Position numbers and translations under genes: made by a program
Part shown: piece by piece, positions 24,908-34,018 of the stretch
How the letters are laid out: each line of letters starts with the position of its first letter
How positions within the stretch are numbered: the stretch's first letter is position 1
Notes under the pieces: generated by a model
Database searches by the model: none
Seen by the model: only the letters and a program-made list of their open reading frames with translations
Told to the model about the DNA's origin: nothing
From: an uncultured Bacteroides sp.
Lineage (GTDB): Bacteria; Bacteroidota; Bacteroidia; Bacteroidales; Bacteroidaceae
Length of the DNA stretch: 42,010 bases
Assembly (NCBI GenBank): GCA_947074195.1
Contig: CAMTOS010000016.1
Location: forward strand, 1-42,010
Direction of reading: 5' to 3'

Positions 24908-26548
24908 ATGAAAGAAAATTCTCTGTACGATAAAAAATCTATACGATCCATTTTAGGAAAGAATCCCGATTTTAAAGAAATTGCTAAAGACTGTGTAGCA
25001 TTTAGTAATGCTGAAGGTGGTATTATTGATTTTGGAATCGAAGATGATGATGAATTACCCAAAGAAGGACAAAAAATTCCTGATGATCTGGATGTTATAT
25101 TGGAGAATCGAATTAAGGGTTTGACTCAGAATGTTTATATTAAAGCAGAGAGGATGATTGCTCAAAATGGTGGACAATTCCTAAGATTAATAATAAAGCG
25201 AAGTTCCAATTTAATTTCTGCCACTATTACAGGGAAAATATATCAACGATTTGGTGATAAAAGTATGCCTGTTTCTCCTGAAGATATTTCTCGTCTTTTT
25301 TCTGAGAGAGGAAACATATGTTGGGAAAACATGCTTAGTACTATCAATTATATTGATGCTGATTCACTAAAATTAAAGCAGTTAATACAAAATATTCATA
25401 GATCTGACAGGACTTCCTCATTTATCAGAGAAAAAGAAATTAAAGAAATACTCGATTATTTTTATCTTACAGATCCTGAAAGTGGTTTATTAACGAATCT
25501 TGGTGTTCTTTTTATAGGTAAGCAAACTCAACGAGGACGTATTCAAAATACTCCAATAATACAGTGTATTAAATATGATGATTTAGGAGAGAAGGTTAAT
25601 AAATGGGTTTGGGATGATTATTCCATGAATCCACAAGAATTAATTGATGATATTTGGAAGCGAATTCCTGAATGGCAGGAAAGTCATGAGATTAATGATG
25701 GAATGTATCGTCGTAATATCATGGCATATTCAGAAAGAGTTATCAGAGAATTAATAGCAAATGCATTGGTTCATAAATCTTATCATATAAAGGGAGATAT
25801 CTTTATAAATATACATCCTCATTTTATAGAAGTTGTTAGTCCGGGTCCCTTACCATTTGGTGTGACACCACAAAATATATTACATAAAACCATAAAACGC
25901 AATGATCATATGGCCAACTTGTTTTATGTACTTCATCTGATGGAACGCGAAGGATCCGGTTACGATACTTTATATGAAGAATTATTATCAACCGGTAAAC
26001 CAGCTCCTAAAGTCTATGAAGGTGAAGATTATGTAAAGGTTATAGTAGAAAGGCGAATTGCAAATCTTGAGTCGATAAAACTGATAGAGCATGTAAGTCA
26101 GCGATTTGTTTTAAAACAAAAACAAAAAATATGTTTGGGAATAATTGCTCAGAATGAAAGTATATCGGCAAATGGATTAATTAATTTTCTTGGTCTGGAC
26201 AGTTCTAATGATTTAAATTCATGGCTTTTCAAATTACTGGAATATGGTATAATAGTTTCTAATAATAGTAAATCTAAAGCTAAAGAATATCGGGTTAATC
26301 CCGAATATTTAAAGGGAAGTAACTATAAAGGAAAGACATCTTTAAAGAGAATAGAGAATTATCGAATAAAGGAATTGATACGCGAAGATCTGAAAATATA
26401 TAAGGAAGCAACTCTTAGCGAAATACATCAGAGAATTGGAAAAGAGATACCATATAAAAAGATTTGGAATCAGATTCGATTGCTAATTGAAGAAGGCGTC
26501 GTCTGTTCAATTGGCGAAAATCGATGGACCAAATATAAACTAATTTAA
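24908..26548 (+). CDS. AlbA_2 (Schlafen-type) and GHKL-like ATPase domain protein
   Basis: 546 residues. The N-terminal AlbA_2/Schlafen-type domain covers about 10-130, with CVAFSNAEGGIIDFGIEDDD (29-48) as its hallmark. Residues 270-360 form the HATPase_c_4 type domain: the N-box ERVIRELIANALVHKSY (276-292), SPGPLPFG (311-318) and MEREGSGYDTL (345-355). The last 160 residues look like two winged-helix domains. The family is annotated as a transcriptional regulator or RecG-related ATPase and turns up in accessory or defence contexts; function here is unknown. Base composition is clearly AT-richer than its neighbours (many AAA, AAT and ATA codons), suggesting acquisition from elsewhere. No other accessory gene is next to it. 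Confidence 0.82.
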   Translation: MKENSLYDKKSIRSILGKNPDFKEIAKDCVAFSNAEGGIIDFGIEDDDELPKEGQKIPDDLDVILENRIKGLTQNVYIKAERMIAQNGGQFLRLIIKRSSNLISATITGKIYQRFGDKSMPVSPEDISRLFSERGNICWENMLSTINYIDADSLKLKQLIQNIHRSDRTSSFIREKEIKEILDYFYLTDPESGLLTNLGVLFIGKQTQRGRIQNTPIIQCIKYDDLGEKVNKWVWDDYSMNPQELIDDIWKRIPEWQESHEINDGMYRRNIMAYSERVIRELIANALVHKSYHIKGDIFINIHPHFIEVVSPGPLPFGVTPQNILHKTIKRNDHMANLFYVLHLMEREGSGYDTLYEELLSTGKPAPKVYEGEDYVKVIVERRIANLESIKLIEHVSQRFVLKQKQKICLGIIAQNESISANGLINFLGLDSSNDLNSWLFKLLEYGIIVSNNSKSKAKEYRVNPEYLKGSNYKGKTSLKRIENYRIKELIREDLKIYKEATLSEIHQRIGKEIPYKKIWNQIRLLIEEGVVCSIGENRWTKYKLI

Positions 26549-26563
26549 TTCTTTTATTATTTC

Positions 26564-26711
26564 TCTTTTCCAAAATGAGATAAAACCTGAATAGATGGAA
26601 AAGAAAAATATATAAAGTAAACGACTTAGTTAATTGATAATTAGGGTAATATATCTTTTCCAAAAAACAGATTAAAACAATATATGGAAAAGAGAATTGG
26701 AAAAGAGAATA
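26564..26711. repeat. two copies of an inverted-repeat element with an extra half-site
   Basis: Perfect 9-bp inverted repeats TCTTTTCCA ... TGGAAAAGA at 26564-26572/26596-26604 (23-nt loop) and again at 26655-26663/26686-26694 (22-nt loop), 91 bp apart, with similar loop sequences. A further half-site TTGGAAAAGAGAA lies at about 26699-26711. All sit between the AlbA_2/ATPase gene and the ruvB promoter. Confidence 0.8.
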
Positions 26712-26733
26712 GATAAAAGGAGAAATAATCTTT

Positions 26734-26741
26734 ATCTTTGT
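26734..26741 (+). promoter_or_regulatory. -7 promoter element of ruvB
   Basis: TATCTTTG matches TAnnTTTG, about 68 bp upstream of the ruvB ATG and just right of the inverted-repeat pair. Confidence 0.6.
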
Positions 26742-26809
26742 ATGCTCTTTTCTGTAAGACATATAAACTGATGAAATAAATTGTCAGTTTAATCTCATAT
26801 TTGCAAAGA

Positions 26810-27832
26810 ATGGAAGAAGAATTCGATATACGAAACCAACAGATAAACAACCGCGAGCGTGACTTTGAAAACGCACTTCGCCCGCTCTCTTTCGATGACT
26901 TCAGTGGTCAGGATAAAGTGGTGGAGAATCTGCGTATCTTCGTGATGGCTGCACGCATGCGCAGCGAAGCACTGGACCATGTGCTGCTTCACGGCCCCCC
27001 TGGATTGGGAAAGACAACTTTGTCTAACATTATTGCCAACGAACTCGGCGTAGGTTTTAAAATCACCTCGGGTCCGGTGCTCGATAAACCGGGCGACCTG
27101 GCAGGTATTCTTACCAGCCTGGAACCAAACGATGTGCTTTTTATAGACGAGATTCACCGTCTTTCGCCCGTAGTCGAAGAGTATCTCTATTCGGCCATGG
27201 AAGATTACCGCATCGATATCATGATCGATAAAGGACCATCGGCCCGCAGTATTCAGATCGACCTCAACCCGTTTACCCTGGTGGGAGCCACAACCCGAAG
27301 CGGATTGCTCACCGCACCACTTCGTGCCCGTTTCGGCATCAACCTCCATTTAGAGTATTACGATGACGAGATTCTGAGTCGCATCATTCGTCGTTCAGCC
27401 GCCATTCTCGATGTACCTTGCTCCATCCCCGCTGCCGGCGAAATTTCTTCACGCAGTCGTGGAACCCCACGTATCGCCAATGCTCTGCTGCGCCGTGTGC
27501 GTGACTTTGCTCAGGTAAAGGGCACCGGAGTGATCGATACCGAGATAGCCACCTATTCTCTGGAAGCGCTCAACATAGACCGTTATGGGCTGGATGAGAT
27601 AGACAATAAGATATTGCTCACCATGATCGATAAGTTCAAGGGCGGACCCGTGGGGCTGACGACCATTGCCACCGCGCTGGGCGAAGACCCCGGAACCATT
27701 GAGGAGGTGTACGAACCTTTCCTGATTAAAGAAGGATTCCTGAAACGAACACCCCGTGGTAGAGAAGTCACTGAGCTGGCATACCAACATCTGGGCCGCA
27801 AACGTCTGGATACACAGCAAACGCTATTTTAA
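26810..27832 (+). CDS. ruvB: Holliday junction branch migration DNA helicase RuvB
   Basis: 340 residues from the ATG at 26810; a TTG three codons upstream is unlikely. AAA+ motor that works with RuvA and RuvC at Holliday junctions. It has an N-terminal linker ([26 protein letters not shown]), Walker A ([12 protein letters not shown]), Walker B (FIDEIHRLS), sensor 1 ([11 protein letters not shown]), the arginine-finger region (APLRARFG) and a C-terminal winged helix ([28 protein letters not shown]). First gene of a four-gene plus-strand run. Confidence 0.97.
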   Translation: MEEEFDIRNQQINNRERDFENALRPLSFDDFSGQDKVVENLRIFVMAARMRSEALDHVLLHGPPGLGKTTLSNIIANELGVGFKITSGPVLDKPGDLAGILTSLEPNDVLFIDEIHRLSPVVEEYLYSAMEDYRIDIMIDKGPSARSIQIDLNPFTLVGATTRSGLLTAPLRARFGINLHLEYYDDEILSRIIRRSAAILDVPCSIPAAGEISSRSRGTPRIANALLRRVRDFAQVKGTGVIDTEIATYSLEALNIDRYGLDEIDNKILLTMIDKFKGGPVGLTTIATALGEDPGTIEEVYEPFLIKEGFLKRTPRGREVTELAYQHLGRKRLDTQQTLF

Positions 27833-27855
27833 AACAACACCTTTAACAACAAGCT

Positions 27856-29301
27856 ATGGCTGAACTTAAATCGCTGGTAAAAGACACTGCCATTTATGGC
27901 GTGAGTAGTATTGTCGGCCGTTTTCTGAACTATCTTTTAGTACCTATATACACACTGTCGCTGCCCGCAACATCGGGTGGCTACGGTGTGATTACCAACC
28001 TTTACTCCATCACCGCACTGCTTTTGGTATTGCTTACCTGCGGTATGGAAACCGGGTTCTTCCGCTTTGCCAACAAACAGGAAGAAGACCCCAAACGCGT
28101 TTATGCCACGACACTGCTCACCGTCTCGGGCATCTCGCTTTCGTTTCTGACCATCTGTCTGATCTTTCTTCACCCCATAGCCGGAGTGATGGGTTATGGT
28201 GCCAATCCCTGGTATCTGGGCATGATGCTTATCATCATCGCTATGGATGCCATACAGAGTATTCCGTTTGCCTATTTGCGTTATCAGAAGAAAGCCATCC
28301 GCTTTGCCTCGCTGAAGATGCTCTTCATTATTGTCAGCATCGTGCTGAACATTGTTTATTTCGTTGTACTGAAAGGACAGAATGTAGGCGCGGCTTTCTT
28401 CATCAATCTGATATGTACTTCGGTTGTCACGCTGTGTCTTATTCCGCAGTTCCGCGGCTTTACTTATGTGTGGGACAAAGCGCTGGCGCATCGAATGCTT
28501 CGTTATTCGGCACCTATCATTGTGCTGGGCGTTGCAGGCATCATCAATCAGGTAGGCGATAAGATCATCTTTCCATTCGTCTATCCCGATAAAGCAGAAG
28601 CCGATGTGCAACTTGGTATCTACGGAGCCACCAGCAAGATAGCTATGATTATGGCGATGTTTACTCAAGCCTTCCGATTTGCCTATGAGCCCTTTGTGTT
28701 TGGCAAAAGTCAGGAGAAAGACAACCGCCAGATGTATGCACAAGCCATGAAGTTCTTCATCATCTTTGCGCTGCTGGCTTTCCTTGCCGTGATGTATTAC
28801 CTCGATTTCCTGAAATTCCTTATCGGTAGTGGTTATTGGGCCGGACTAAAAGTGGTACCTATCGTGATGGTGGCCGAAATCTTTATGGGCATCTACTTCA
28901 ACCTGTCGTTCTGGTACAAGTTGACCGATGATACCCGCTGGGGAGCTTACTTCTCGCTGACCGCCTGTACCATAGTTATTTTGATGAACATCTTCCTGAT
29001 ACCCATCTATGGTTATATGGCCTGCGCCTGGGCCGGATTTACCGGATACGCCATTGCCATGCTGCTCTCTTATTTTGTAGGGCAAAAGAAATATCCTATT
29101 AAATACGACATGACTTCCATCGGAAAATACACTGCGCTTACAATCACTTTATTTCTTGTGGGTTATGTTATAGATTATGGCAATTTATGGCTCACCATGC
29201 TAATAAGAACCCTATTATTGTTATTTTTTGTTGGATATATTATAAAACACGATCTTCCTTTGAAACAGATACCTATTGTTAACCGTTTTATTAAGAAGTA
29301 A
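27856..29301 (+). CDS. oligosaccharide flippase family protein (MOP/Wzx-like)
   Basis: 481 residues, mostly hydrophobic, with the 12-14 membrane helices expected for the polysaccharide transport subfamily of the MOP superfamily. LVKDTAIYGVSSIVGRFLNYLLVPIY at the N-terminus is typical. It would flip undecaprenyl-linked saccharides across the inner membrane. It starts 23 bp after ruvB, with no glycosyltransferase or polymerase nearby, so it may serve a housekeeping role or a distant locus. GC content matches the neighbouring genes. Confidence 0.88.
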   Translation: MAELKSLVKDTAIYGVSSIVGRFLNYLLVPIYTLSLPATSGGYGVITNLYSITALLLVLLTCGMETGFFRFANKQEEDPKRVYATTLLTVSGISLSFLTICLIFLHPIAGVMGYGANPWYLGMMLIIIAMDAIQSIPFAYLRYQKKAIRFASLKMLFIIVSIVLNIVYFVVLKGQNVGAAFFINLICTSVVTLCLIPQFRGFTYVWDKALAHRMLRYSAPIIVLGVAGIINQVGDKIIFPFVYPDKAEADVQLGIYGATSKIAMIMAMFTQAFRFAYEPFVFGKSQEKDNRQMYAQAMKFFIIFALLAFLAVMYYLDFLKFLIGSGYWAGLKVVPIVMVAEIFMGIYFNLSFWYKLTDDTRWGAYFSLTACTIVILMNIFLIPIYGYMACAWAGFTGYAIAMLLSYFVGQKKYPIKYDMTSIGKYTALTITLFLVGYVIDYGNLWLTMLIRTLLLLFFVGYIIKHDLPLKQIPIVNRFIKK

Positions 29302-29307
29302 ACAACT

Positions 29308-30663
29308 ATGAAGTTAGATAAAAGAAATGTACACGCGGTAAGAGCTTTTGTCCGCGAATACCTGGACCTGAGAAAAGACAAGGATAATGAGTTGCAAACC
29401 GTCGACTCAATTCGTAAAGGAGTAGAGTTCAAGGGGGCAAACCTCTGGATTCTTATCTTTGCTGTCTTTATGGCTTCGTTCGGACTGAACGTAAACTCCA
29501 CTGCCGTTATCATCGGTGCCATGTTAATCTCCCCGTTGATGGGACCAATTATGGGGGTAGGGCTTTCTGTCGGTCTCAACGATTTCGAACTGATGAAACG
29601 CTCCCTGAAGAGTTACTTCATCACCACCGGTTTCTGTGTACTCACCTCGACCATCTACTTTCTATTCACTCCCATTGCCGAAGCACAATCAGAGCTGCTG
29701 GCCCGTACATCGCCATCTATTTACGATGTATTCATCGCACTCCTCGGCGGTCTGGCAGGTATCACCGCACTATCGACTACCGAAAAAGGGAATGTAATTC
29801 CCGGTGTGGCCATCGCTACAGCCCTGATGCCACCACTTTGTACGGCAGGTTATGGCCTTGCATCTGGCAATCTGGTATACTTCCTTGGCGCCTTTTATCT
29901 ATACTTTATCAACTCTGTATTCATCAGTCTGGCCACTTTTCTTGGTGTGCGTGTACTTCATTTCAAGCGCAAGGAATTTGTCGATAAACAACGTGAGAAA
30001 CGGGTGCGTACTTACATCATTATCATTGCTATACTTACTATGTGCCCATCGCTTTATCTTACTATCGATATGATACGCGGCGCCTTTTTCGAATCATCAG
30101 CCAATCGCTTTATTGCCGATGAGTTGAGCTTCGATAATACACAAGTCATCAATAAGAAAATCGACAGAGACAAGAAAGAGATTCGTGTGGCACTGATCGG
30201 TCCGGAAGTTACTCAGGAACAGATAGAAGCCGCTCAGGAAAAGATGGCGAAATATAAACTGAAAGATGCGAAACTCACGGTGATGCAGGGGATGAACAAT
30301 AAAGAAATGGACGTATCAACGGTTCGTGCCATGATTATGGAAGACTTCTACAAAAACAGTGAGCAACGCCTGAAAGAACAACAAGAGAAGATCGATCAGC
30401 TGCAGGCACAGTTATTGCGATACGAACGCTACGACGAGCTGACCGCCACCATCGTTCCCGAAATGAAAGCCTTATATCCCGATGTATCATCCGTGGCTAT
30501 GTCGCGCCTTTTCGAAGTGCAGATCGACTCCATGAAAACCGATACAGTAGCCATTGCCGTGATGAGTTTCAAGAAGAAACCGGGGCACCATGAAATCGAT
30601 AAAATACAGAAATGGCTTCAGGCTCGCCTTAGCATAGAGCAGGTAAAAGTAGTCGTAGAATAA
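29308..30663 (+). CDS. DUF389 (TIGR00341-type) membrane protein
   Basis: 451 residues. After a charged N-terminal segment, residues about 45-225 hold several membrane helices with NLWILIFAVFMASFGLNVNSTAVIIGAMLISPLMGPIMG-type sequence, the core of DUF389, including the AMLISPLMGPIMGVGL stretch. A soluble C-terminal half carries a coiled coil (NSEQRLKEQQEKIDQLQAQ). Function is unknown. The gene begins 6 bp after the flippase stop, so it is probably in the same transcript. Confidence 0.9.
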   Translation: MKLDKRNVHAVRAFVREYLDLRKDKDNELQTVDSIRKGVEFKGANLWILIFAVFMASFGLNVNSTAVIIGAMLISPLMGPIMGVGLSVGLNDFELMKRSLKSYFITTGFCVLTSTIYFLFTPIAEAQSELLARTSPSIYDVFIALLGGLAGITALSTTEKGNVIPGVAIATALMPPLCTAGYGLASGNLVYFLGAFYLYFINSVFISLATFLGVRVLHFKRKEFVDKQREKRVRTYIIIIAILTMCPSLYLTIDMIRGAFFESSANRFIADELSFDNTQVINKKIDRDKKEIRVALIGPEVTQEQIEAAQEKMAKYKLKDAKLTVMQGMNNKEMDVSTVRAMIMEDFYKNSEQRLKEQQEKIDQLQAQLLRYERYDELTATIVPEMKALYPDVSSVAMSRLFEVQIDSMKTDTVAIAVMSFKKKPGHHEIDKIQKWLQARLSIEQVKVVVE

Positions 30664-30700
30664 CCTTATTTTAATAAACTAAAGCAACAAAAGTATTGCC

Positions 30701-32836
30701 ATGAAACCTAAATATTATATCCTTATATTCTTACTTTTATCAACCTCAATGCTCCGCGCGGATGAAGGAATGTGGCTCCTTGGACGTGTAGACAAGAATC
30801 TTCGGGCTACCATGAAGGAAATGGGGCTCGAAGTACCGTTCGATAAAGTCTACAACCCGAAACACCCTTCGCTCACCAGTGCGGTAGTCAGCTTCGGAGG
30901 CTTCTGTTCGGGCGTAGTTGTATCGAAAGAAGGCTTAGTACTCACCAATCACCACTGCGGATTACGCTCCGTACAGCAACATTCTACAGTAGACCACGAC
31001 TATCTGAAATACGGATTTTCTGCCCCCACTCAAGCCGATGAACTTCCCAATCATGAACTCTTCGTACGCTTTCTGCTCGAGACTAAAGACGTGACCAAGC
31101 GTGTGTTGAAAGCCGTTAAAAAAGATATGACCGAAGGTGAGCGCAGCCTGATGATTAATATGACTATGCAAGCCATCGCCGATGAAGTCAGTGAGAAAGA
31201 CCCAACACTGGTTGGTGTAGTCGACTCTTACTATGGCGGCAATGAGTTCTGGCTCTCCATCTATCGCGACTACACCGATGTACGTCTGGTATTTGCTCCG
31301 CCTTCATCGATAGGCAAGTTCGGTTGGGATACCGATAACTGGATGTGGCCTCGTCATACCGGCGATTTCTGTGTCTTCCGTATCTATGCCGGTGCCGATA
31401 ATATGCCTGCAGACTACTCTCCCGACAATGTGCCATATCGTCCCGATTATGTGGCCCCGATATCTCTTGCAGGCTACAATGAAGGCTCCTTCTGCATGAC
31501 GCTTGGCTATCCCGGAGAAACTGACCGTTTCCTTTCTTCCTTCGGAATCGAAGAGATGATGAATGGGATGAATCAGGCCATGATCGACATTCGCGGCATC
31601 AAACAGGAAATCTGGAAGAAGCTGATGAACGAAAGCGACAGCATCCGCATCAAATATGCATCGACTTATGATGAAAGCTCGAACTACTGGAAAAACAGTA
31701 TCGGTACGAATAAAGCGATAAAAGAGCTGAAAGTTATCGAGAAGAAAAAGCTGTTGGAATCTACATTATTGCGATGGATTCAGGATACACCGGCAGAGAG
31801 AAAGAACTTGCTGCACTTGCTCAGTTCGCTGGAATTAAACTATAAAGATCGCAGGCAAAACAACCATGATATGGCTTATTTTGCCGAGACTTTCCTGAAT
31901 AGCACCGACCTCGTGAAGTTTGCCCTGATGATTATGAACCTTGATACTGAAGGTGATGAAAAGCAACTGATGAGTACACTGCACGAAATCGTTACCGGCT
32001 ATGAGCACTTCGACCCCAACGTAGACAAAGAAGTCCTGGCCAGTCTGCTGGAAGTCTATCCTGACTATGTATCCGAGAGCGCTATACCTGCTATTTACGA
32101 TTCTATCAGTCTGAACTATAACAACGATATCCGTGCTTATGTAGATTCGCTTTATGCCCATTCAAAGCTGACTTCTATAGATGGTTTGCATATGATTATG
32201 CAGCAGGACTCTACATACAACATCTTCGATGACCCTGCCGTATCGCTGACATTCGATTTGCTGTCGACCTACTTTATGCTGAATGGCGAAATGCAGGAAG
32301 CTTCAGATAATATCCAGCGTGATGAACGACTGCTTAATGCCGCTGTACGCAGAATGAACGATGATAAGCAATTTTATCCCGATGCTAACTCTACACTGCG
32401 ACTAAGTTTCGGTACGATTCAGGGTTATTCTCCTTCTGACGGGGCGTATTTCAATTATTATACCACACCGATGGGTATTTTCGAGAAGATGCGCGACCAT
32501 GCCGGCGATCCTGACTTCGAAGTAAGCCCACGTCTGCTCGAACTCTTCAGCGATGGTGATTTTGGCCGTTATGCCGATAAAAAAGGAGAACTGAAAGTCA
32601 ACTTCATCTCTAATAACGATATTACAGGTGGTAACTCAGGAAGTGCCATGTTCAATGGTGATGCCGAACTTATCGGTCTTGCATTCGATGGCAACTGGGA
32701 GGCAATGAGCGGTGACATTGCTTTCGAACCCAACCTGCAACGTTGTATCGGAGTTGATATACGCTATATTCTTTTCGTTATTGAGAAGTTTGGCAAGTCC
32801 ACTCACATCATTCAGGAGCTTGATATCCGCGAGTAG
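30701..32836 (+). CDS. S46 family dipeptidyl-peptidase, DPP7-like
   Basis: 711 residues with a signal peptide (MKPKYYILIFLLLSTSMLRA). A chymotrypsin-fold serine exopeptidase that removes N-terminal dipeptides in the periplasm. Probable triad: His85 (TNHHCGLRS), Asp222 (RHTGDFCVF) and Ser646 (TGGNSGSAMF). The residue 18 positions after the serine, in LAFDGNWEAMSGD, is Gly, as in DPP7; the acidic-P1-specific DPP11 has Arg there. A preference for hydrophobic or aliphatic P1 residues is therefore likely. It feeds peptide catabolism, common in asaccharolytic or mixed Bacteroidales. Last gene of the ruvB run (37-bp gap). Confidence 0.93.
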   Translation: MKPKYYILIFLLLSTSMLRADEGMWLLGRVDKNLRATMKEMGLEVPFDKVYNPKHPSLTSAVVSFGGFCSGVVVSKEGLVLTNHHCGLRSVQQHSTVDHDYLKYGFSAPTQADELPNHELFVRFLLETKDVTKRVLKAVKKDMTEGERSLMINMTMQAIADEVSEKDPTLVGVVDSYYGGNEFWLSIYRDYTDVRLVFAPPSSIGKFGWDTDNWMWPRHTGDFCVFRIYAGADNMPADYSPDNVPYRPDYVAPISLAGYNEGSFCMTLGYPGETDRFLSSFGIEEMMNGMNQAMIDIRGIKQEIWKKLMNESDSIRIKYASTYDESSNYWKNSIGTNKAIKELKVIEKKKLLESTLLRWIQDTPAERKNLLHLLSSLELNYKDRRQNNHDMAYFAETFLNSTDLVKFALMIMNLDTEGDEKQLMSTLHEIVTGYEHFDPNVDKEVLASLLEVYPDYVSESAIPAIYDSISLNYNNDIRAYVDSLYAHSKLTSIDGLHMIMQQDSTYNIFDDPAVSLTFDLLSTYFMLNGEMQEASDNIQRDERLLNAAVRRMNDDKQFYPDANSTLRLSFGTIQGYSPSDGAYFNYYTTPMGIFEKMRDHAGDPDFEVSPRLLELFSDGDFGRYADKKGELKVNFISNNDITGGNSGSAMFNGDAELIGLAFDGNWEAMSGDIAFEPNLQRCIGVDIRYILFVIEKFGKSTHIIQELDIRE

Positions 32837-32859
32837 GGCAACAAATGATAACTGTATGC

Positions 32860-33723
32860 CTATCGCTTAAGTATAATTACAGTAACTGCCGCGATAATGA
32901 GCGCTACACCTATACCAATTCCGTAGGTAAGTGACTCATGAAATACGGCGATGCCGACACAGATGGCTGTCAGCGGTTCCATAGCGCCAAGAATGGAAGT
33001 CAGCGTGGAACCGATAGCTTTAATGGCCTGCACCAGTGCCAGATTGGATATGATGGTAGGAATTAGTGCAAGCATCAATAAGTTTCCTGCCATGCGTGGA
33101 GTAGTGATAGGCTGTACATCCCCTGTAAAGAGAGATAACAGCAGCAACAGGCAGGCACCAAACAGAAAGACGTAGAACGTTAGCTTCATCCCTTTCATCT
33201 TTCCGATTTTGAACTTATCGATAGCGACCAGATAGAGGGCATAAGCTACGGCTGAAAGTAGCACAATAATAATCCCTGCCCCCGAAATACTTCCACTATC
33301 ATCACTGTCCGAAAGACAATAAACGCCCATGATGGCCAGTGCTATGGCTATGATGCGCCATAACGACCGCTTTTCATGGAAGAATACCATCATGATGATG
33401 GTCGTTGCTACCGGATACATGAAGTGAATGGTCGTAGCCACTCCGCTTGGCATTAGTTTATACCCCCAGAACAACAGGAGTGCCGAAAGCGAATAGAAGA
33501 CAGCCAGCAGAAGAAGCGGACCTATATCGGAACGTGTTATGCGGAACGACTCTTTGTTGATGAGTAATATACCGGCCAGCATTATGGCGGCAAACAGAAA
33601 GCGATACATTAGCACAGATTCGAAGCCCATTCCTGCCGCCATTACCGGAATGGCAAATAGAGGTATTAAACCGAAGGAAGCTGATGAGAGTAATCCGTAT
33701 AAGAAGCCGTTAAATTTATGCAT
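32860..33723 (-). CDS. EamA family (drug/metabolite) transporter
   Basis: 287 residues with about ten membrane segments in two EamA repeats; the repeat-end signature PLTAICVGIAVFHESLTYG is visible near the C-terminus and YPVATTIIMMVFFHEKRS ends the first repeat. It is an inner-membrane exporter or permease with unknown substrate. Convergent with the DPP7-like gene (23-bp gap, no clear terminator). Confidence 0.92.
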   Translation of the reverse strand: MHKFNGFLYGLLSSASFGLIPLFAIPVMAAGMGFESVLMYRFLFAAIMLAGILLINKESFRITRSDIGPLLLLAVFYSLSALLLFWGYKLMPSGVATTIHFMYPVATTIIMMVFFHEKRSLWRIIAIALAIMGVYCLSDSDDSGSISGAGIIIVLLSAVAYALYLVAIDKFKIGKMKGMKLTFYVFLFGACLLLLLSLFTGDVQPITTPRMAGNLLMLALIPTIISNLALVQAIKAIGSTLTSILGAMEPLTAICVGIAVFHESLTYGIGIGVALIIAAVTVIILKR

Positions 33724-33780
33724 GGTTCATTGGTCTATTCGTCTGTTTTCCCGACGTAGTTATCAGGTTAGGTACTATTG

Positions 33781-33788
33781 CAAATATA
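33781..33788 (-). promoter_or_regulatory. -7 promoter element of the EamA gene
   Basis: Minus-strand TATATTTG fits TAnnTTTG, 58 bp upstream of the ATG. Confidence 0.6.
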
Positions 33789-33985
33789 ACTAATTACCTA
33801 CGGATTGAAATCTGCTGATGTGTTTTTTATTACAATTTTTAAAGAAATGATAAATTAGTTGCTTATTTGTTTCTTTATGACCTTTTTTTCTTGTAAATAG
33901 CAACTATTAAACTGAAGCACTGTTAAATGAACTATAGTTTGACTAATAAACACAAAGAGTTAAATTAAACAGTTTGCTTTATTCG

Positions 33986-33993
33986 TATCTTTG
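33986..33993 (+). promoter_or_regulatory. -7 promoter element of the lipoprotein phosphatase gene
   Basis: TATCTTTG matches TAnnTTTG, 26 bp upstream of the ATG. The rest of the 295-bp intergenic region (33724-34018) is AT-rich and shows nothing else. Confidence 0.65.
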
Positions 33994-34018
33994 CATCAAA
34001 TAAGGTTATACTGTTTAT

